Positions 1-11,960 of a DNA stretch of 64,000 bases are shown here, in pieces. The DNA lies in contig NC_087063.1 in assembly GCF_963678635.1 (NCBI RefSeq), positions 37,832,759 to 37,896,758 of the forward strand, given 5' to 3'. The notes below the pieces were generated by a model. It was not told the origin of the DNA, searched no databases, and saw nothing but the letters and a program-made list of their open reading frames with translations. Numbering within the stretch: the stretch's first letter is position 1; each line of letters starts with the position of its first letter. The DNA is from Symsagittifera roscoffensis. Lineage: Eukaryota > Xenacoelomorpha > Acoela > Convolutidae. A program made the translations under genes and the position numbers.

Positions 1-1776
1 GACAGTTCTTTGAGTTCGTTCAAAGTATGGTTGACAGAGGCTACTTGTTTCATTGCTGCATTCTCTCTAGCAAGGAAAATGCGAATCTGAGCGGTTGGAG
101 GCTTGTTGTAAGCTTGTTATTGTTGTACTTGTTGATCGTGACGCAAACTTGCCTTCTATTGCAATTTCCCACGTCATATCTATTGTTGCAGTTGGCAAGC
201 TCCTGGTCCAGAGTTGACTCTTTGTCAGAAGTGGGTTCCAACATAGGGACAAAAATGAGGTTTTCAGCATTGTGACTAACATTGTTTTCAATTGCTGAGG
301 TTAGACTAGCTGTTATTTTTCGAGTGGTCACAACTCAATTTTCTTGAGAAATTGAAAGCGGGGTTCACAATAAACTTTCCTTTCGTAGGATTTTTGAGAC
401 CAAGCAAACATCCTAATTCGCGGTTTATTTTTTCTAAAAGAAAATATTGGGACTATTGTGTTGTCTTGGGTACATTTTTTGATACGAGAACATACTGATC
501 AGATGAGGAGAAACGAGAGAAATAATTTTCGGATTCATTAAAAATTGAACTAAACAAGATTAGTCATTCAGTTAAACATGAAAAAGTAACAGAACTCTGA
601 ACGAAAGTTTTGTGATCAAAATCCAAACATGGAATTCTGTAAGTGTTAGAGTTCCTTCATGAATTCATTTTTTTACGCAATAGTTATTGTTCCAGATGGC
701 TGCTGATATGTGTCAAGAATTTGCCAGCTTTTATTCAGATTATTTTAAATAAAAGCTATTTAGTTCGGTTTCCAATGACTTTTACGAATATTATTTAGTA
801 AAACAAGATTATTGGATCTCTAACATCAATTTTAACTGTTCTTAGGAGAATTGTAAGTTCCACATAATATTGATTAATTCATATTTCGATCAAATTTTAC
901 AACGATTGAGTAAATTACATTTCACATACCAAATCATCAGTACAGACAAAGATTTTATTCTAATGTTATTTCTTCGACTGGCGAAGTTGTCAACCAACAT
1001 GATCGCGATGTTCATCACAGTTCGAAAAGGAAAGGAGCAGAAAAACGCCATATTTTACAAAGATAAGATGCTTGCGCAAAACAATTAAACGTCATTGGTT
1101 TCATTGGTGTAAACGTCATAAACTAGCTTCCACACGAACCATTAGTTCAGCATTTCTGGAAAGAGTTTGTAAAGTACGAAACTCAAAATATTAACCTGAT
1201 TTGTTGCAAGTAATTGGCCGTTTCATTGATGGTTATGGATTTGTAAATAAGGATCAAGTCAACTTTTCAATAGAAAATTTAAAAAAGTGTTGATAATCTA
1301 TCTATTTTCTCTCAATTGATTGCAAAACACCAATAAATTTGTAGAAAAAGAACAAAATTCTTACGTTTATTAAGGAAATTGTAAAACTCTCTTCAAATTT
1401 GTGAACAAGATGTAGTATTTCCTTCTGATTTTCAAGAAGCTGCAAGAAATGTTTCAAATTTTTTGGCAAGATGTGAAAAATTGTTCAAGAATTTTTACAA
1501 AAAGCAAAAACCATCAGGTGTTTTTTATTCTTGTTCAATTTTTCTTTTGTTTTTAAAATATGTGTGCAGATATTGATCGAGCTTCTTAACATTTGTGCAA
1601 GTTTGGAGCGCTAAATTGAGTTGTATACACTTTTCAATTAACTGGAATGTTTTAATCTGAACATCTGATCTATTCTAAGAACTAAAAAGAAATTGAAGTA
1701 ATTAGTTGATTACAAGAAACAAAATACATATCAGACAACAATTACTCACAAAAAAAAATAATCAAAGAGCTTTCAA
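1..1776. other. AT-rich DNA, no supported gene
   Basis: I see no convincing gene here. On the minus strand the first 331 bases hold overlapping open frames (93 and 74 codons). A third frame, from about 107 down to the left edge, reads like a helical, charged segment (for example IRIFLARENAAMKQV). No splice site or family motif supports any of them, so they are only a possible exon running off the window. A 72-codon plus-strand frame at 870-1088 has chance-like composition. The rest is low-complexity A/T-rich sequence. Confidence 0.5.
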
Positions 1777-1929
1777 TCAGCTGAAGAGTTCTGAGGGTTG
1801 TCTATAGAAAGCACAGCTGGTTGAGTTTCCATCGCCGATGGTTTTTATGGAAGGGTGTTTTTGAGGCGTCATTGATACTGAGAAGCCCTCGTCTTCATCT
1901 ATTGTGATGGGTCTTTTGGCGGATCCCAT
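1777..1929 (-). CDS. Candidate terminal exon, unknown gene
   Basis: A minus-strand frame opens after an in-frame TAA just upstream and runs for about 50 codons to a TGA at 1779-1777. It is hydrophilic and protein-like: it starts near MGSAKRPITIDEDEGF and ends in FYRQPSELFS, resembling a cytoplasmic tail. Possible acceptors (AG at about 1930-1936) lie just before the frame. The phase does not join cleanly to the exon at 2030-2161, which leaves two bases over, so a micro-exon or an indel must be involved if they belong together. A donor-like ATG|GTAAGA sits just upstream. It could be the C-terminus of the Ig/FN3 adhesion gene on the same strand, but nothing in the sequence proves that. Confidence 0.35.
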   Translation of the reverse strand: MGSAKRPITIDEDEGFSVSMTPQKHPSIKTIGDGNSTSCAFYRQPSELFS

Positions 1930-2029
1930 CTCCTCTTACCATGGGAAGAGGAATTAGTCGACTGGTTGAGCAACATATCTAAAGCCAAGAACATCGAAGA
2001 AGTTCATTCCGAAATGCTCAGACACTTAC

Positions 2030-2161
2030 TGCATCTTTGCCTTGATCCAAGTTGGTTCCCTCTGGTGGGTACTTGCTTCATATGATGCTCGTTTAAAGCC
2101 CTTCGCATCAGTTCCACCATATGCCAGACTTAGATTGGGATGTCCACTCAGGCCAAAGCTA
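2030..2161 (-). CDS. Candidate internal exon, unknown gene
   Basis: A 132-bp minus-strand exon is framed by a strong acceptor (TTATTCTCTGCAG at 2174-2162) and a consensus donor GTAAGT at 2029-2024. Only one frame is open: one leading base, 43 codons, two trailing bases. The product is hydrophilic, with SFGLSGHPNLSLAYGG near its start and REPTWIKAKM near its end. If the donor is not used, the frame stops at once in TAA, so a terminal exon is the alternative. I do not recognise the protein. It shares the strand of the Ig/FN3 gene far upstream and could be part of its cytoplasmic tail; this is inference. Confidence 0.45.
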
Positions 2162-2566
2162 CTGCAGAGAATAATATTCGCATATGTATTTGTAGTAGAT
2201 CAGGCAAAAATTCTATAGAGTACATAAGGTTACTGATTTGCACTGAGAAAATCAATTTAAATAAAATGTTGAGTAAAAGATTATTAGTAAAAACATGAAG
2301 TATCACTAATTTAGACTTGAGAGAAGAGGTAGTTAACGGTAGTCAAGATTTTCAAAAAAATTTGGTTAAGAGTGAGTACCTTCAACTGAAATATAAGAGT
2401 TCAATCGACAGAATTGATTTTCCGATGATGATTGTAGTCGTATCCAATCAGATTTCAGCTTCTGTTTAAGGAATTTTAGTATAAAATGTTGTCTAATCGG
2501 AAACAAAGTTCCAATTTAGGAGTTTTTTACAAATTGTTGTTTCCAATCACAAAAAAAACTGCTCAT

Positions 2567-2679
2567 TTATAATATGCCTGTGTATCCCATAAGAGGACCA
2601 TTCAGAGGACTTAAATCTTCCAAATAAGCAAAATAATACACAAAAGCATTCGCATAAATGAATGGCCATAAGTTGTTTG
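2567..2679 (-). CDS. Candidate terminal exon, hydrophobic C-terminus
   Basis: After an acceptor TTACTTTTACAG (2691-2680) a frame of two leading bases plus 36 codons runs to TAA at 2569-2567. It encodes an aromatic, hydrophobic stretch (FIYANAFVYYFAYLEDL, then PLNGPLMGY) that could be the last membrane segment and tail of a membrane protein. No GT donor occurs before the stop, so if real it is a last exon and belongs to a different transcript from the exons at 2030-2161 and 1777-1929. I do not recognise the family, and a chance frame of this length is possible. Confidence 0.28.
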
Positions 2680-2725
2680 CTGTAAAAGTAAGGAAAATTG
2701 CCGATATTATTAACAAGAAATATTT

Positions 2726-3184
2726 TTAATAAAAGAGCATTTTCACGAAACCATTGAGAATTTGGTGATTGCTAAGAAAAAAGTCGAGTTCTCTGATTTT
2801 GATGTAAATTTGAGAGAAAAGGTCAAAGTTGATGAAATTTTTAAAGCAAATCTCCAGAAATCTGATTCCAGACCTCATCAAGTAGGACTTGGAACTTTGG
2901 AAATCTTTAAAGAAATAAAAAAATAAAGGTTTTTGCTGGGGAGTTTTGACAAGTTTTGTTATTGAGTAGGGGATAAAAAGAGTCTTTGATATATTATCGT
3001 ACGTCTTTTTAATTAACTTCAATATTTCTAGGAAAAGTAAAAATTGTTTCCTAGTCAGGTGTAAATTAGCCAAAAGTTTTGATACGCTATCTGGATCAAA
3101 AGTTTTATCTTTGATTGAGTAAGTTTCCCTAAACATATCTTTACTTAGTCGGAGAATTCTTTTTTGGAAAACATAAGCGTCCAA
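2726..3184 (-). CDS. Hypothetical 152-codon frame
   Basis: An uninterrupted ATG-to-stop frame of 152 codons, rich in Lys, Phe, Leu and Ile, with no signal peptide, no convincing membrane span and no known motif. In DNA this AT-rich a frame of this length may occur by chance a fraction of a time per window. It overlaps no repeat that I can see, and no splice sites suggest an intron. The region left of it (2200-2566) and right of it (3185-4060) shows nothing else, apart from homopolymer-rich A/T tracts. Confidence 0.2.
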   Translation of the reverse strand: MDAYVFQKRILRLSKDMFRETYSIKDKTFDPDSVSKLLANLHLTRKQFLLFLEILKLIKKTYDNISKTLFIPYSITKLVKTPQQKPLFFYFFKDFQSSKSYLMRSGIRFLEICFKNFINFDLFSQIYIKIRELDFFLSNHQILNGFVKMLFY

Positions 3185-4063
3185 AAAATTAAGAAAAAAC
3201 TAAGAGTCAACGTCTATTCCATCAATCATAAAATCAAAAGGAAATTTATTTTTTTTCTTGAATAGGAACTGGAAGAAATTAAAGTGTTTTAATAGACCTT
3301 TTTCAAATAATGATAGAAACCAAATATCAAATCATTTCTTATGACGGTTTTTCTGAGTGAATGAGTGTACAGTTTTTTGCTAAATTTTCTTTAAAAACAG
3401 CAAAGAAAAATAACTTTTTTCAGACATTGTTTCACACAAAACCAATCGTTCAAAACTTTGTATAACTATCAAAAAAAAAACTTTTTTTGGGTATTTCAAA
3501 TGGGAAAACTTGGGTATTTCAAAACTCCCATTTTGTTGTGTACCAAGTATTAACTTCTTGATTTTGACGTTTAATTATTCTCCCGCTTTTTGGAGGCCGT
3601 CACTCAATGGAAACGAGAAAGGGCAGTGAGGGGACTGTGGAAAGATGTATGCTCATCAACACGCAGCTTGACACGGAAAAAATTGTTCAAATGAGTTATT
3701 TCTAGTCCTGATTGTAGATAATTCTTTCACCAGGAACGAGAAATGAGCTATAACGTGACAAAGAAGCATGCTCCATCAATTTCCAAAGAAACAATGGTTT
3801 GTTCGTCTTGAGAAAAAGATTTTCCGATTTACTACTTTCTCCAGAAACAGCTGAGAAAAGAACATGGATCGAAACAACGAAAGCCAAGCGATACTGTAGC
3901 GAACTTGAAAAAGATTGTGGAGGAAAAAGGTGAACAGGGAGTGAAACTCAAAAAGGAGTTGAGTGCTTGTGAACACTTCCTGCGCGATACTGAGATGGAT
4001 AATGGGTGACAAAACTTATTTACTTTTCGAATGTCAAACAAAAACACTGAAGTAATCAGTTAA

Positions 4064-4310
4064 ACGCTCGAGGAAGTCTTCAAGAAGCTCTATTCAGCCG
4101 CAAAAACTAATATTGCTCTGGGATTTCTTCTCCGGAACGTGGACACCGGTGAACACTACCTACATCAAAGCAAGCTCATCATGCTACAAGAAAAATCAAG
4201 TTATTTCAAGTATGCAAAATTTTGTGTTCCCACGCAATCTGTTCATGCTTTTGAACAATTCAAGTTAACTCAAAGACCGAATCACTCTGCAAAAGTTTCA
4301 ATCTTTTAAG
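4064..4310 (+). pseudogene. Polinton-like polymerase N-terminal remnant (tentative)
   Basis: An open stretch of about 81 codons after a TAA encodes KTNIALGFLLRNVDTGEHYL near its start. This resembles the segment found at the extreme N-terminus of Polinton/Maverick-type polymerase polyproteins, where a conserved 'GF.LRN..TGE.RY' pattern precedes zinc fingers. That resemblance is from recollection of the family and is weak. The frame has no start codon and runs into satellite-like sequence at about 4285. Upstream sequence (3600-4060) has short interrupted frames that may be the same relic. It lies on the opposite strand from the Polinton remains at 47-62 kb. Confidence 0.25.
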
Positions 4311-4480
4311 CAAGCTATGCAAAAAATAAGCTTTGCTAGACAAGTCATTCAAGCTATGAAATGCTTCAATTCATTTCCAAGAACGAATCACTTTGCAAAA
4401 GTTTCAATCTTTTAAGCAAACTAAGCAAAAAATAAGCTTTTCCAAAAAATTCTAGAAGAATCAACCAAATATTATTAAGA
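4280..4480. repeat. Outlying satellite monomers
   Basis: Two to three diverged copies of the ~86-bp monomer seen in the main array: AAGCAAGCTATGCAAAAAA, then TCATTCAAGCTATGAAATG, each followed by a 'fcaattcatttccaagaacgaatcactttgcaaaa'-type block (only partly quoted here). They lie 2 kb outside the main array, in the same orientation. Confidence 0.7.
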
Positions 4481-4740
4481 AACTTTTTTTCGTTTTTGTT
4501 GATTTGCCAAACAACCTGATAAATTGTTTTAAGAATTTTCCTCTAAAGGTTTGATCTTCCAGGTATATTAAGTAAGAAAATTTCAATTTGAAAAAGTGGC
4601 ATATGCAGCATCAATTTCATTTTACTGCAGAGAACGACCACAAAAAATGTACAGCAGTCGTAGCAGGAAAGATCAGTTTTTAAATTTTCACAAAAAATTG
4701 TCGACTGAAGCAGCAAACAACAAGACCAATTCGCAGCAGC

Positions 4741-4908
4741 ATGGAGTCCAAAGCGTTTGATGAAATGTTGCTCATAGAGATAATGATTGCGATAACCAAG
4801 ATATCAGAAGAAAACTATGGTTTATAGGGGAGAATCATTGACCGTGCAGATGAACGCGATCGAAGAAGAATTGCAGAAAATGACAAGCTGCTGGTAGAGC
4901 TGAAGACG
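4741..4908 (+). CDS. Candidate first exon with internal stop
   Basis: An ATG at 4741 opens a frame of 56 codons ending exactly at a donor GTAAGA (4909). The second half is strongly helical and charged (RADERDRRRIAENDKLLVEL), like a coiled-coil or DNA-binding helix. One in-frame TAG (about codon 29) breaks it, so it is either a pseudogene or two chance pieces. No downstream exon was identified, and no family is recognised. Confidence 0.22.
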
Positions 4909-4909
4909 G

Positions 4910-6229
4910 TAAGACAGTATTGTATATTTAAAGTATGGTTGATCAATCTCTAAAAATCATAAATTTTCTATGGTTTTATTTTGAAAAATCTTTTTATTGA
5001 ATCAGATTTATAAACCGAGAGAAGTGAAGCAATTATGTAATCAGATAAACAGTCAGTAGACACTTTTTTTAAATTGAAGATTTAGTTTGATAAAACTTTT
5101 TATGCTAATGGCTTTTTTTGAAATAAATTAGAAGTCTGTCTGCATCAAGGCTCAAAATTTTAGTTCCCCAAAAAAACATTTCCAAACATAATTAGTGGAA
5201 GAAATCATAACAAATGTTATATTCGTAACTTAAACATGTCTTTTTTTGTTGTTCCACCTGAAAACAACACAACGTATTTGACGTTTATCGAAATGCATTG
5301 AAAGTACAAAATCGCACCTACATCGTTTCGGAAACTGCTGTTGCCAAATTGTTGTGAGCGCATTGTTTAGTGTGAAACAGCTGTCATCACGAAGGAATCC
5401 AAATTGGATGTTCAAAGTATAAACTCTAATTCATAACACGGTTTGAGTTTATATCCATAACTTGTCTTAGTTTGTGTTCCACTTTTCCCAATTGAGTTTG
5501 CTCTAACTTGATTAACTGCTTTCCTTAAAAGTCGCAAATAAGTTTTCAACTGCTTCATACGATAGTCACTCTGTTTTTTGTATACATTCACGCATAAACA
5601 ACAGTTTACTTCTGTTTTTAGGTTCACTTTAAGAATCTTTTCAAAAACGCTGTTTGTACAATAAAGTTAGAAGACCTACTAAACGTTTTCCAGAAGCCCT
5701 GAAAACTGTTCCTTTTTTTTATCAAAATGGTATATGCAAATTTTAGAAATGGCTATAGCAAAATTAATGGGCACTTTTCGCTTTCATCCGTGTTCTCGCT
5801 TTTCAAGCTGTTTTCAACCAACTTCAACACTTAAGCTCTTTCTTCCTTTTCTATAATATCAAAGCTTTTTTCATAGATTTTAGACGTAAAATCTCCTGTA
5901 GACACGGAAGAGGAAAATGTCAAAATTTTCAAGCAAATTTCTTTTTTTTAATTTTTTCATTGTTTCGTTTTTTTTCTTTGTCTTTTACCTTCATTTGGCT
6001 TTAAAAATTTTCTTATTTTTATTTTGGCCTAGACATGATTGGCGGCCGCCGCACTTGGTGAACCTAGCTTTCTTCGTGATTCAGCAAAAGAAACATACAT
6101 TTTCGAAGAAAATTGTTCACCGCCTCCAACAGTAAGGCTACGCTGCCAAAATCTTGATGTTTCCTACATACCACATAGTTTGGTTGCATTAGGTTCAAGT
6201 GGTTGCATATAATAGGTACATAACGTCAT
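4910..6229. other. AT-rich DNA, no supported gene
   Basis: Nothing recognisable. Short minus-strand frames at 5230-5627 and a Phe-rich plus-strand frame at 5917-6135 have chance-like composition and no motif. The last one is a translation of a poly-T tract. Confidence 0.5.
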
Positions 6230-6470
6230 TTTACCTGGGAATAAGCCAATATCTCCAAATTTTGGAAGGGAAAACATGCACCAACCAAAACTTAATTCCA
6301 TACCCTTTTCCATAGAGTGCCGGACAAAGGACCAATTTTAACCCCCCACAAAACATGTGTGCCCGGAAAAGTCGGATTTTTAACCCCTTTGGGGTTAAAA
6401 GTGGTTATTGAATTGGCACACCGCAAAAAAGTGGGGTTGAAAGTGGTCCTTTTCCTAGCCACTTTTACTA
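6230..6470 (-). repeat. Dispersed repeat, copy in opposite orientation to 47.8 kb
   Basis: The stretch from 'ccaatatctcc' to the 'aaccccTTTggggtt' palindrome matches, as its reverse complement, the segment at about 47797-48015 (and its duplicate at 51983-52201). Shared blocks include GGCACTCTAT, GGGTATGGAATTA and GTTTTGGTTGGT, and a short palindrome built on AACCCC/GGGGTT. No ORF is present, so it looks like a small non-autonomous dispersed element. I could not define terminal repeats or a target duplication. Confidence 0.55.
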
Positions 6471-9400
6471 TACTACTATCGTGAAAACATTTTAAGTTTT
6501 TCTATGCAAACTATTCAAGCTATGGAAAACTTCAAGCTAATTCCTAGAGGAATTCGTTTGCAAAATGATTAATTTTTCTGAGCAAATTATTCAAGCAATG
6601 AAAATTTGAAAGTTTGCAGGTGTTTTCGTTGATCGAAAAATGTCATGTAATTTTAGGGACCTAAGTGTTCGTAAGATTTCTGTCAAGCTATTACAGCTAT
6701 AATTTTTTTTCAACTTATTGCACTCAAGGATCCGGATCAAGAAAACATTTTAGTTTCTCTAATCAAGATATTCAAGCTATGGCATATTTCCAGTCAATTA
6801 CTAGACCGAATTGTTTTGCAAAATGTTCAAGTTTTTCTGAGCATGTTATTCAAGCAGTGAAATTTTGAAAATTTGCATGTATTTTCGTTGATCGAATGGA
6901 TTGCTAAAATCTAAGTTTGCTTAGCAAGCTATTACAACCATGAAACTTTTCAAATTTATTGCACACATTCGCAAAAAATAAGTTTTCTAAGCAAGCTATT
7001 CAAGCTTTGAAATAACTTAAGATATTCAATAGACCAAATAAGGTTGCTTAACATTCAAGTATTTTAACCAAGCAACCCAGGCTAGGAATTAACTCGAATC
7101 TTCAAAGAACAAAATAGTTTGCAAACCTCAAGTTTGTATATTTTCCAGTTATTGCCTACAGGGAGTCGGATGGTTTTTTTTTGTGAACAAGCTCTTCAAA
7201 CTATACAGTATTTCAAATTAATTCCTAGATGACGGAATTGGTTCACAAAGTGTTCAACTTTTTCTGAGCCTGATATTTAAGCAAACAGTTTTTTTTTAAA
7301 TAAGATGTAAGTTTATATACCTAAGTGTTCGTAAAGTTTTAATGTTTGTTTCTGTCAAGCTATTACAGCTATGATTTGTTTTTCTTCAAATTATTGCACA
7401 CATAATTTAGGATCGTGAAAACATTTGAAATTTTTCTAGGTAAACTATTCAAGCTCTGGAATGTTTCAAGTTATTTCCTAGAGGAATTCGTTTGCAAAAT
7501 GATTAACTTTTTCTGAGCATATTATTCGAGCCATGAAAATTTGAAAAATTTCAGGTATTTTCGCTGATTGAAAAATGTCATGTAAATTTAGGGATCTAAC
7601 TGTTCGTAACGGTTTTGTCAAGCTATTACAGCTATAATTTTTTTTTCATTTTATTGCTCTCAGGGAGCCGGATCAAGAAAACATTTTACTTTCTCTGATC
7701 AAGCTATTCAAGCTATGGCATATTTCCAGTTAATTACTAGACCGAATTGTTTTGCAAAATGTTCAAGTTTTTCTGAGCATGTTATTCAAGCAGTGAAGTT
7801 TTGAAAATTTGCATGTATTTTTGGTGATCGAATTGATTGCTAAAATCTAAGTTTGTTTAGAAAGCTAGTACAACCATGAAATTTTTCAAATTTTTTGCAA
7901 CTATTCGCAAAAAAAAATTAAGTTTTTTGAGCAAGTTATTCAAGCTGTGAAAAAACTCAAGTTCTTCAAAGACCAAAATGGTTTGCAAACCTCAAGTTTG
8001 TATAACTTCCAGTTAATGCCTACAGGGAGTCGGATGGTTTTTTTTGTGAACAAGCTCTTCAAACTATACAGTATTTCAAATTAATTCCTAGATGACGGAA
8101 TTGGTTTACAAAGTGTTCAACTTTTTCTGAACCTGATATTTAAGCAAACAGTTTTTTAAAAAAAAAAACATGCAAGTTTATAGACCTAAGTGTTCGTAAA
8201 GTTTTAATGTTTGTTTCTGTCAAGCTATTACAGCTATGATTTGTTTTTCTTCAAATTATTGCACACATAATTTAGGATCGTGAAAACATTTGAAATTTTC
8301 TAGGTAAACTATTCAAGCTATGGAATGTTTCAAGTTATTTCCTAGAGGAATTCGTTTGCAAAATGATCAACTTTTTCTGAGCATATTATTCGAGCCATGA
8401 AAATTTGAAAAGTTGCAGGTATTTTTGCTGATCAAAAAATGTCATGTAAATTTAGGGATCTAACTGTTCGTAACGTTTTTGTCAAGCTATTACAGCTATA
8501 ATTTGTTTTTCTTCAAATTATTGCACACATAATTTAGGATCGTGAAAACATTTGAAACTTTTCTAGGTAAACTATTCAAGCTATGGAATGTTTCAAGTTA
8601 TTTCCTAGAGGAATTCGTTTGCAAAATGATTAACTTTTTCTGAGCATATTATTCGAGCCATGAAAATTTGAAAAGTTGCAGGTATTTTCGCTGATCGAAA
8701 AATGTCATGTAAATTTAGGGATCTAACTGTTCGTAACGTTTTTGTCAAGCTATTACAGCTATATTTTTTTTCATTTTATTGCTCTCAGGGAGCCGGATCA
8801 AGAAAACATTTTACTTTCTCTGATCAAGCTATTCAAGCTATGGCATATTTCCAGTTAATTTCTAGACCGAAATAATTTGCAAAATGTTCAAGTTTTTCTG
8901 AGCATGTTATTCAAGCAGTGAAGTTTTGAAAATTTGCATGTATTTTCGGTGATCGAATTGATTGCTAAAATCTAAGTTTGTCTGGAAAGCTAGTACAACC
9001 ATGAAATTTTTCAAATTTTTTGCAACTATTCGCAAAAAAAAGTTAAGTTTTTTGAGCAAGTTATTCAAGCTGTGAAAAAACTCAAGTTCTTCAAAGACCA
9101 AAATGGTTTGCAAACCTCAAGTTTGTATATTTTCCAGATATTGCCTACAGGGAGTCGGATGGTTTTTTTTTTGTGAACAAGCTCTTCAAACTATACAGTA
9201 TTTCAAACTAATTCCTAGATGACGGAATTGGTTTACAAAGTGCTCAACTTTTTCTGAGCCTGATATTTAAGCAAACAGTTTTTTTTTAAAAAACATGCAA
9301 GTTTATAGACCTAAGTGTTCGTAAAGTTTTAATGTTTGTTTCTGTCAAGCTATTACAGCTATGATTTGTTTTTCTTCAAATTATTGCACACATAATTTAG

Positions 9401-11960
9401 GATCGTGAAAACATTTGAAATTTTTCTAGGTAAACTATTCAAGCTATGGAATGTTTCAAGTTATTTCCTAGAGGAATTCGTTTGCAAATTGATTAACTTT
9501 TTCTGAGCATATTATTCGAGCCATGAAAATTTGAAAAGTTGCAGGTATTTTCGCTGATCGAAAAATGTCATGTAAATTTAGGGATCTAACTGTTCGTAAC
9601 GTTTTTGTCAAGCTATTACAGCTATAATTTGTTTTTCTTCAAATTATTGCACACATAATTTAGGATCGTGAAAACATTTGAAACTTTTCTAGGTAAACTA
9701 TTCAAGCTATGGAATGTTTCAAGTTATTTCCTAGAGGAATTCGTTTGCAAAATGATTAACTTTTTCTGAGCATATTATTCGAGCCATGAAAATTTGAAAA
9801 GTTGCAGGTATTTTCGCTGATCGAAAAATGTCATGTAAATTTAGGGATCTAACTGTTCGTAACGTTTTTTGTCAAGCTATTACAGCTATAATTTTTTTCA
9901 TTTTATTGCTCTCAGGGAGCCGGATCAAGAAAACATTTTACTTTCTCTGATCAAGCTATTCAAGCTATGGCATATTTCCAGTTAATTACTAGACCGAATT
10001 AATTTGCAAAATGTTCAAGTTTTTCTGAGCATGTTATTCAAGCAGTGAAGTTTTGAAAATTTGCATGTATTTTCGGTGATCGAATTGATTGCTAAAATCT
10101 AAGTTTGTCTAGAAAGCTAGTACAACCATGAAATTTTTCAAATTTTTTGCAACTATTCGCAAAAAAAAATTAAGTTTTTTGAGCAAGTTATTCAAGCTGT
10201 GAAAAAACTCAAGTTCTTCAAAGACCAAAATGGTTTGCAAACCTCAAGCTTGTATATTTTCCAGTTATTGCCTACAGGGAGTCGGATGGTTTTTTTTGTG
10301 AACAAGCTCTTCAAACTATACAGTATTTCAAACTAATTCCTAGATGACGGAATTGGTTTACAAAGTGTTCAACTTTTTCTGAGCCTGATATTTAAGCAAA
10401 CAGTTTCTTTAAAAATCACATGTAAGTTTATAGACCTAAGTGTTCGTAAAGTTTTAATGTTTGTTTCTGTCAAGCTATTACAGCTATGATTTGTTTTTCT
10501 TCAAAATATTGCACACATAATTTAGGATCGTGAAAACATTTGAAATTTTTCTAGGTAAACTATCAAGCTATGGAATGTTTCAAGTTATTTCCTAGAGGAA
10601 TTCGTTTGCAAAATGATTAACTTTTTCTGAGCATATTATTCGAGCCATGAAAATTTGAAAAGCTGCAGGTATTTTCGCTGATCGAAAAATGTCATGTAAA
10701 TTTAGGGGTCTAACTGTTCGTAACGTTTTTGTCAAGCTATTACAGCTATAATTTTTTTCAACTTATTGCTCTCAGGGAGCCGGATCAAGAAAACATTTTA
10801 CTTTCTCTGATCAAGCTATTCAAGCTATGGCATTTTTCCAGTTAATTACTAGACCCAATTGTTTTGCAAAATGTTCAAGTTTTTCTGAGCATGTTATTCA
10901 AGCAGTGAAGTTTTGAAAATTTGCATGTATTTTCGGTGATCGAATTGTCTGGAAAAGTTTGTCTAGAAAGCTAGTACAACCATGAAATTTTTAAAATTTT
11001 TTGCATCTATTCGCCAAAAAAAATAAGTTTTTTGAGCAAGTTATTCAAGCTGTGAAAAAACTCAAGTTCTTCAAAGACCAAAATGGTTTGCAAACCTCAA
11101 GTTTGTATATTTTCCAGTTATTGCCTACAGGGAGTCGTATGGTTTTTTTTTGTGAACAAGCTCTTCAAACTATACAGTATTTCAAATTAATTCCTAGATG
11201 ACGGAATTGGTTTACAAAGTGTTCAACTTTTTCTGAGCCTGATATTTAAGCAAACAGTTTTTTTTTAAATAACATGTAAGTTTATGGACCTAAATGTTCG
11301 TAAAGTTTTAATGTTTGTTTCTGTCAAACTATTACAGCTATGATTTGTTTTTCTTCAAAATATTGCACACATAATTTAAGATCGTGAAAACATTTGAAAT
11401 TTTTCTAGGTAAACTATTCAAGCTATGGATACTTCAAGTTATTTCCTAGAGGAATTCGTTTGCAAAATGATTAACTTTTTCTGAGCATATTATTCGAGCC
11501 ATGAAAAATTGAAAAGTTGCAGGTATTTTCGCTGATCGAAAAATGTCATGTAAATTTAGGGATCTAACTGTTCGTAACCTTTTTGTCAGGCTATTACAGC
11601 TATACTTTTTTTCAACTTATTGCTCTCAGGGAGCCGGATCAAGAAAACATTTTACTTTCTCTGATCAAGCTATTCAAGCTATGGCATATTTGCAGTTAAT
11701 TACTAGACCGAATTGTTTTGCAAAATGTTCAAGTTTTTCTGAGCATGTTATTCAAGCAGTGAAGTTTTGAAAATTTGGTGATCGAATTGATTGCTAAAAT
11801 CTAAGTTTGTTTAGAAAGCTAGTACAACCATGAAATTTTTCAAATTTTTTGCAACTATTCGCAAAAAAAAATTAAGTTTTTTGAGCAAGTTATTCAAGCT
11901 GTGAAAAAACTCAAGTTCTTCAAAAACCAAAATGATTTGCAAAACATAAGGTTTAATTTT
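6471..11960. repeat. Satellite array with higher-order repeat units
   Basis: About 5.5 kb of tandem repeats. The basic monomer is about 72-95 bp (mean near 86), built around AAGCTATTCAAGCTATG followed by a TTTCAAGTTA...CCTAGACCGAATT...TTTGCAAAA block. Diverged monomers are ordered into larger units. The anchor GGATCAAGAAAAC recurs at 6734, 7670, 8795, 9922, 10782 and 11636, giving units of 936, 1125, 1127, 860 and 854 bp. The two 1.13-kb units contain an extra 261-bp block (GGATCGTGAAAAC at 8275/8536 and at 9401/9662), equal to about three extra monomers. Higher-order copies are far more alike than neighbouring monomers. Small frames (6665-6868, 11001-11201, 11543-11770) are translations of the repeat, not genes. 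Confidence 0.9.

Noticed and set aside
6665-11770. Repeated small plus-strand frames in the satellite (for example 60-75 codons)
   Set aside because: They are translations of satellite monomers that happen to lack stops in some units; the frame is broken in other units.
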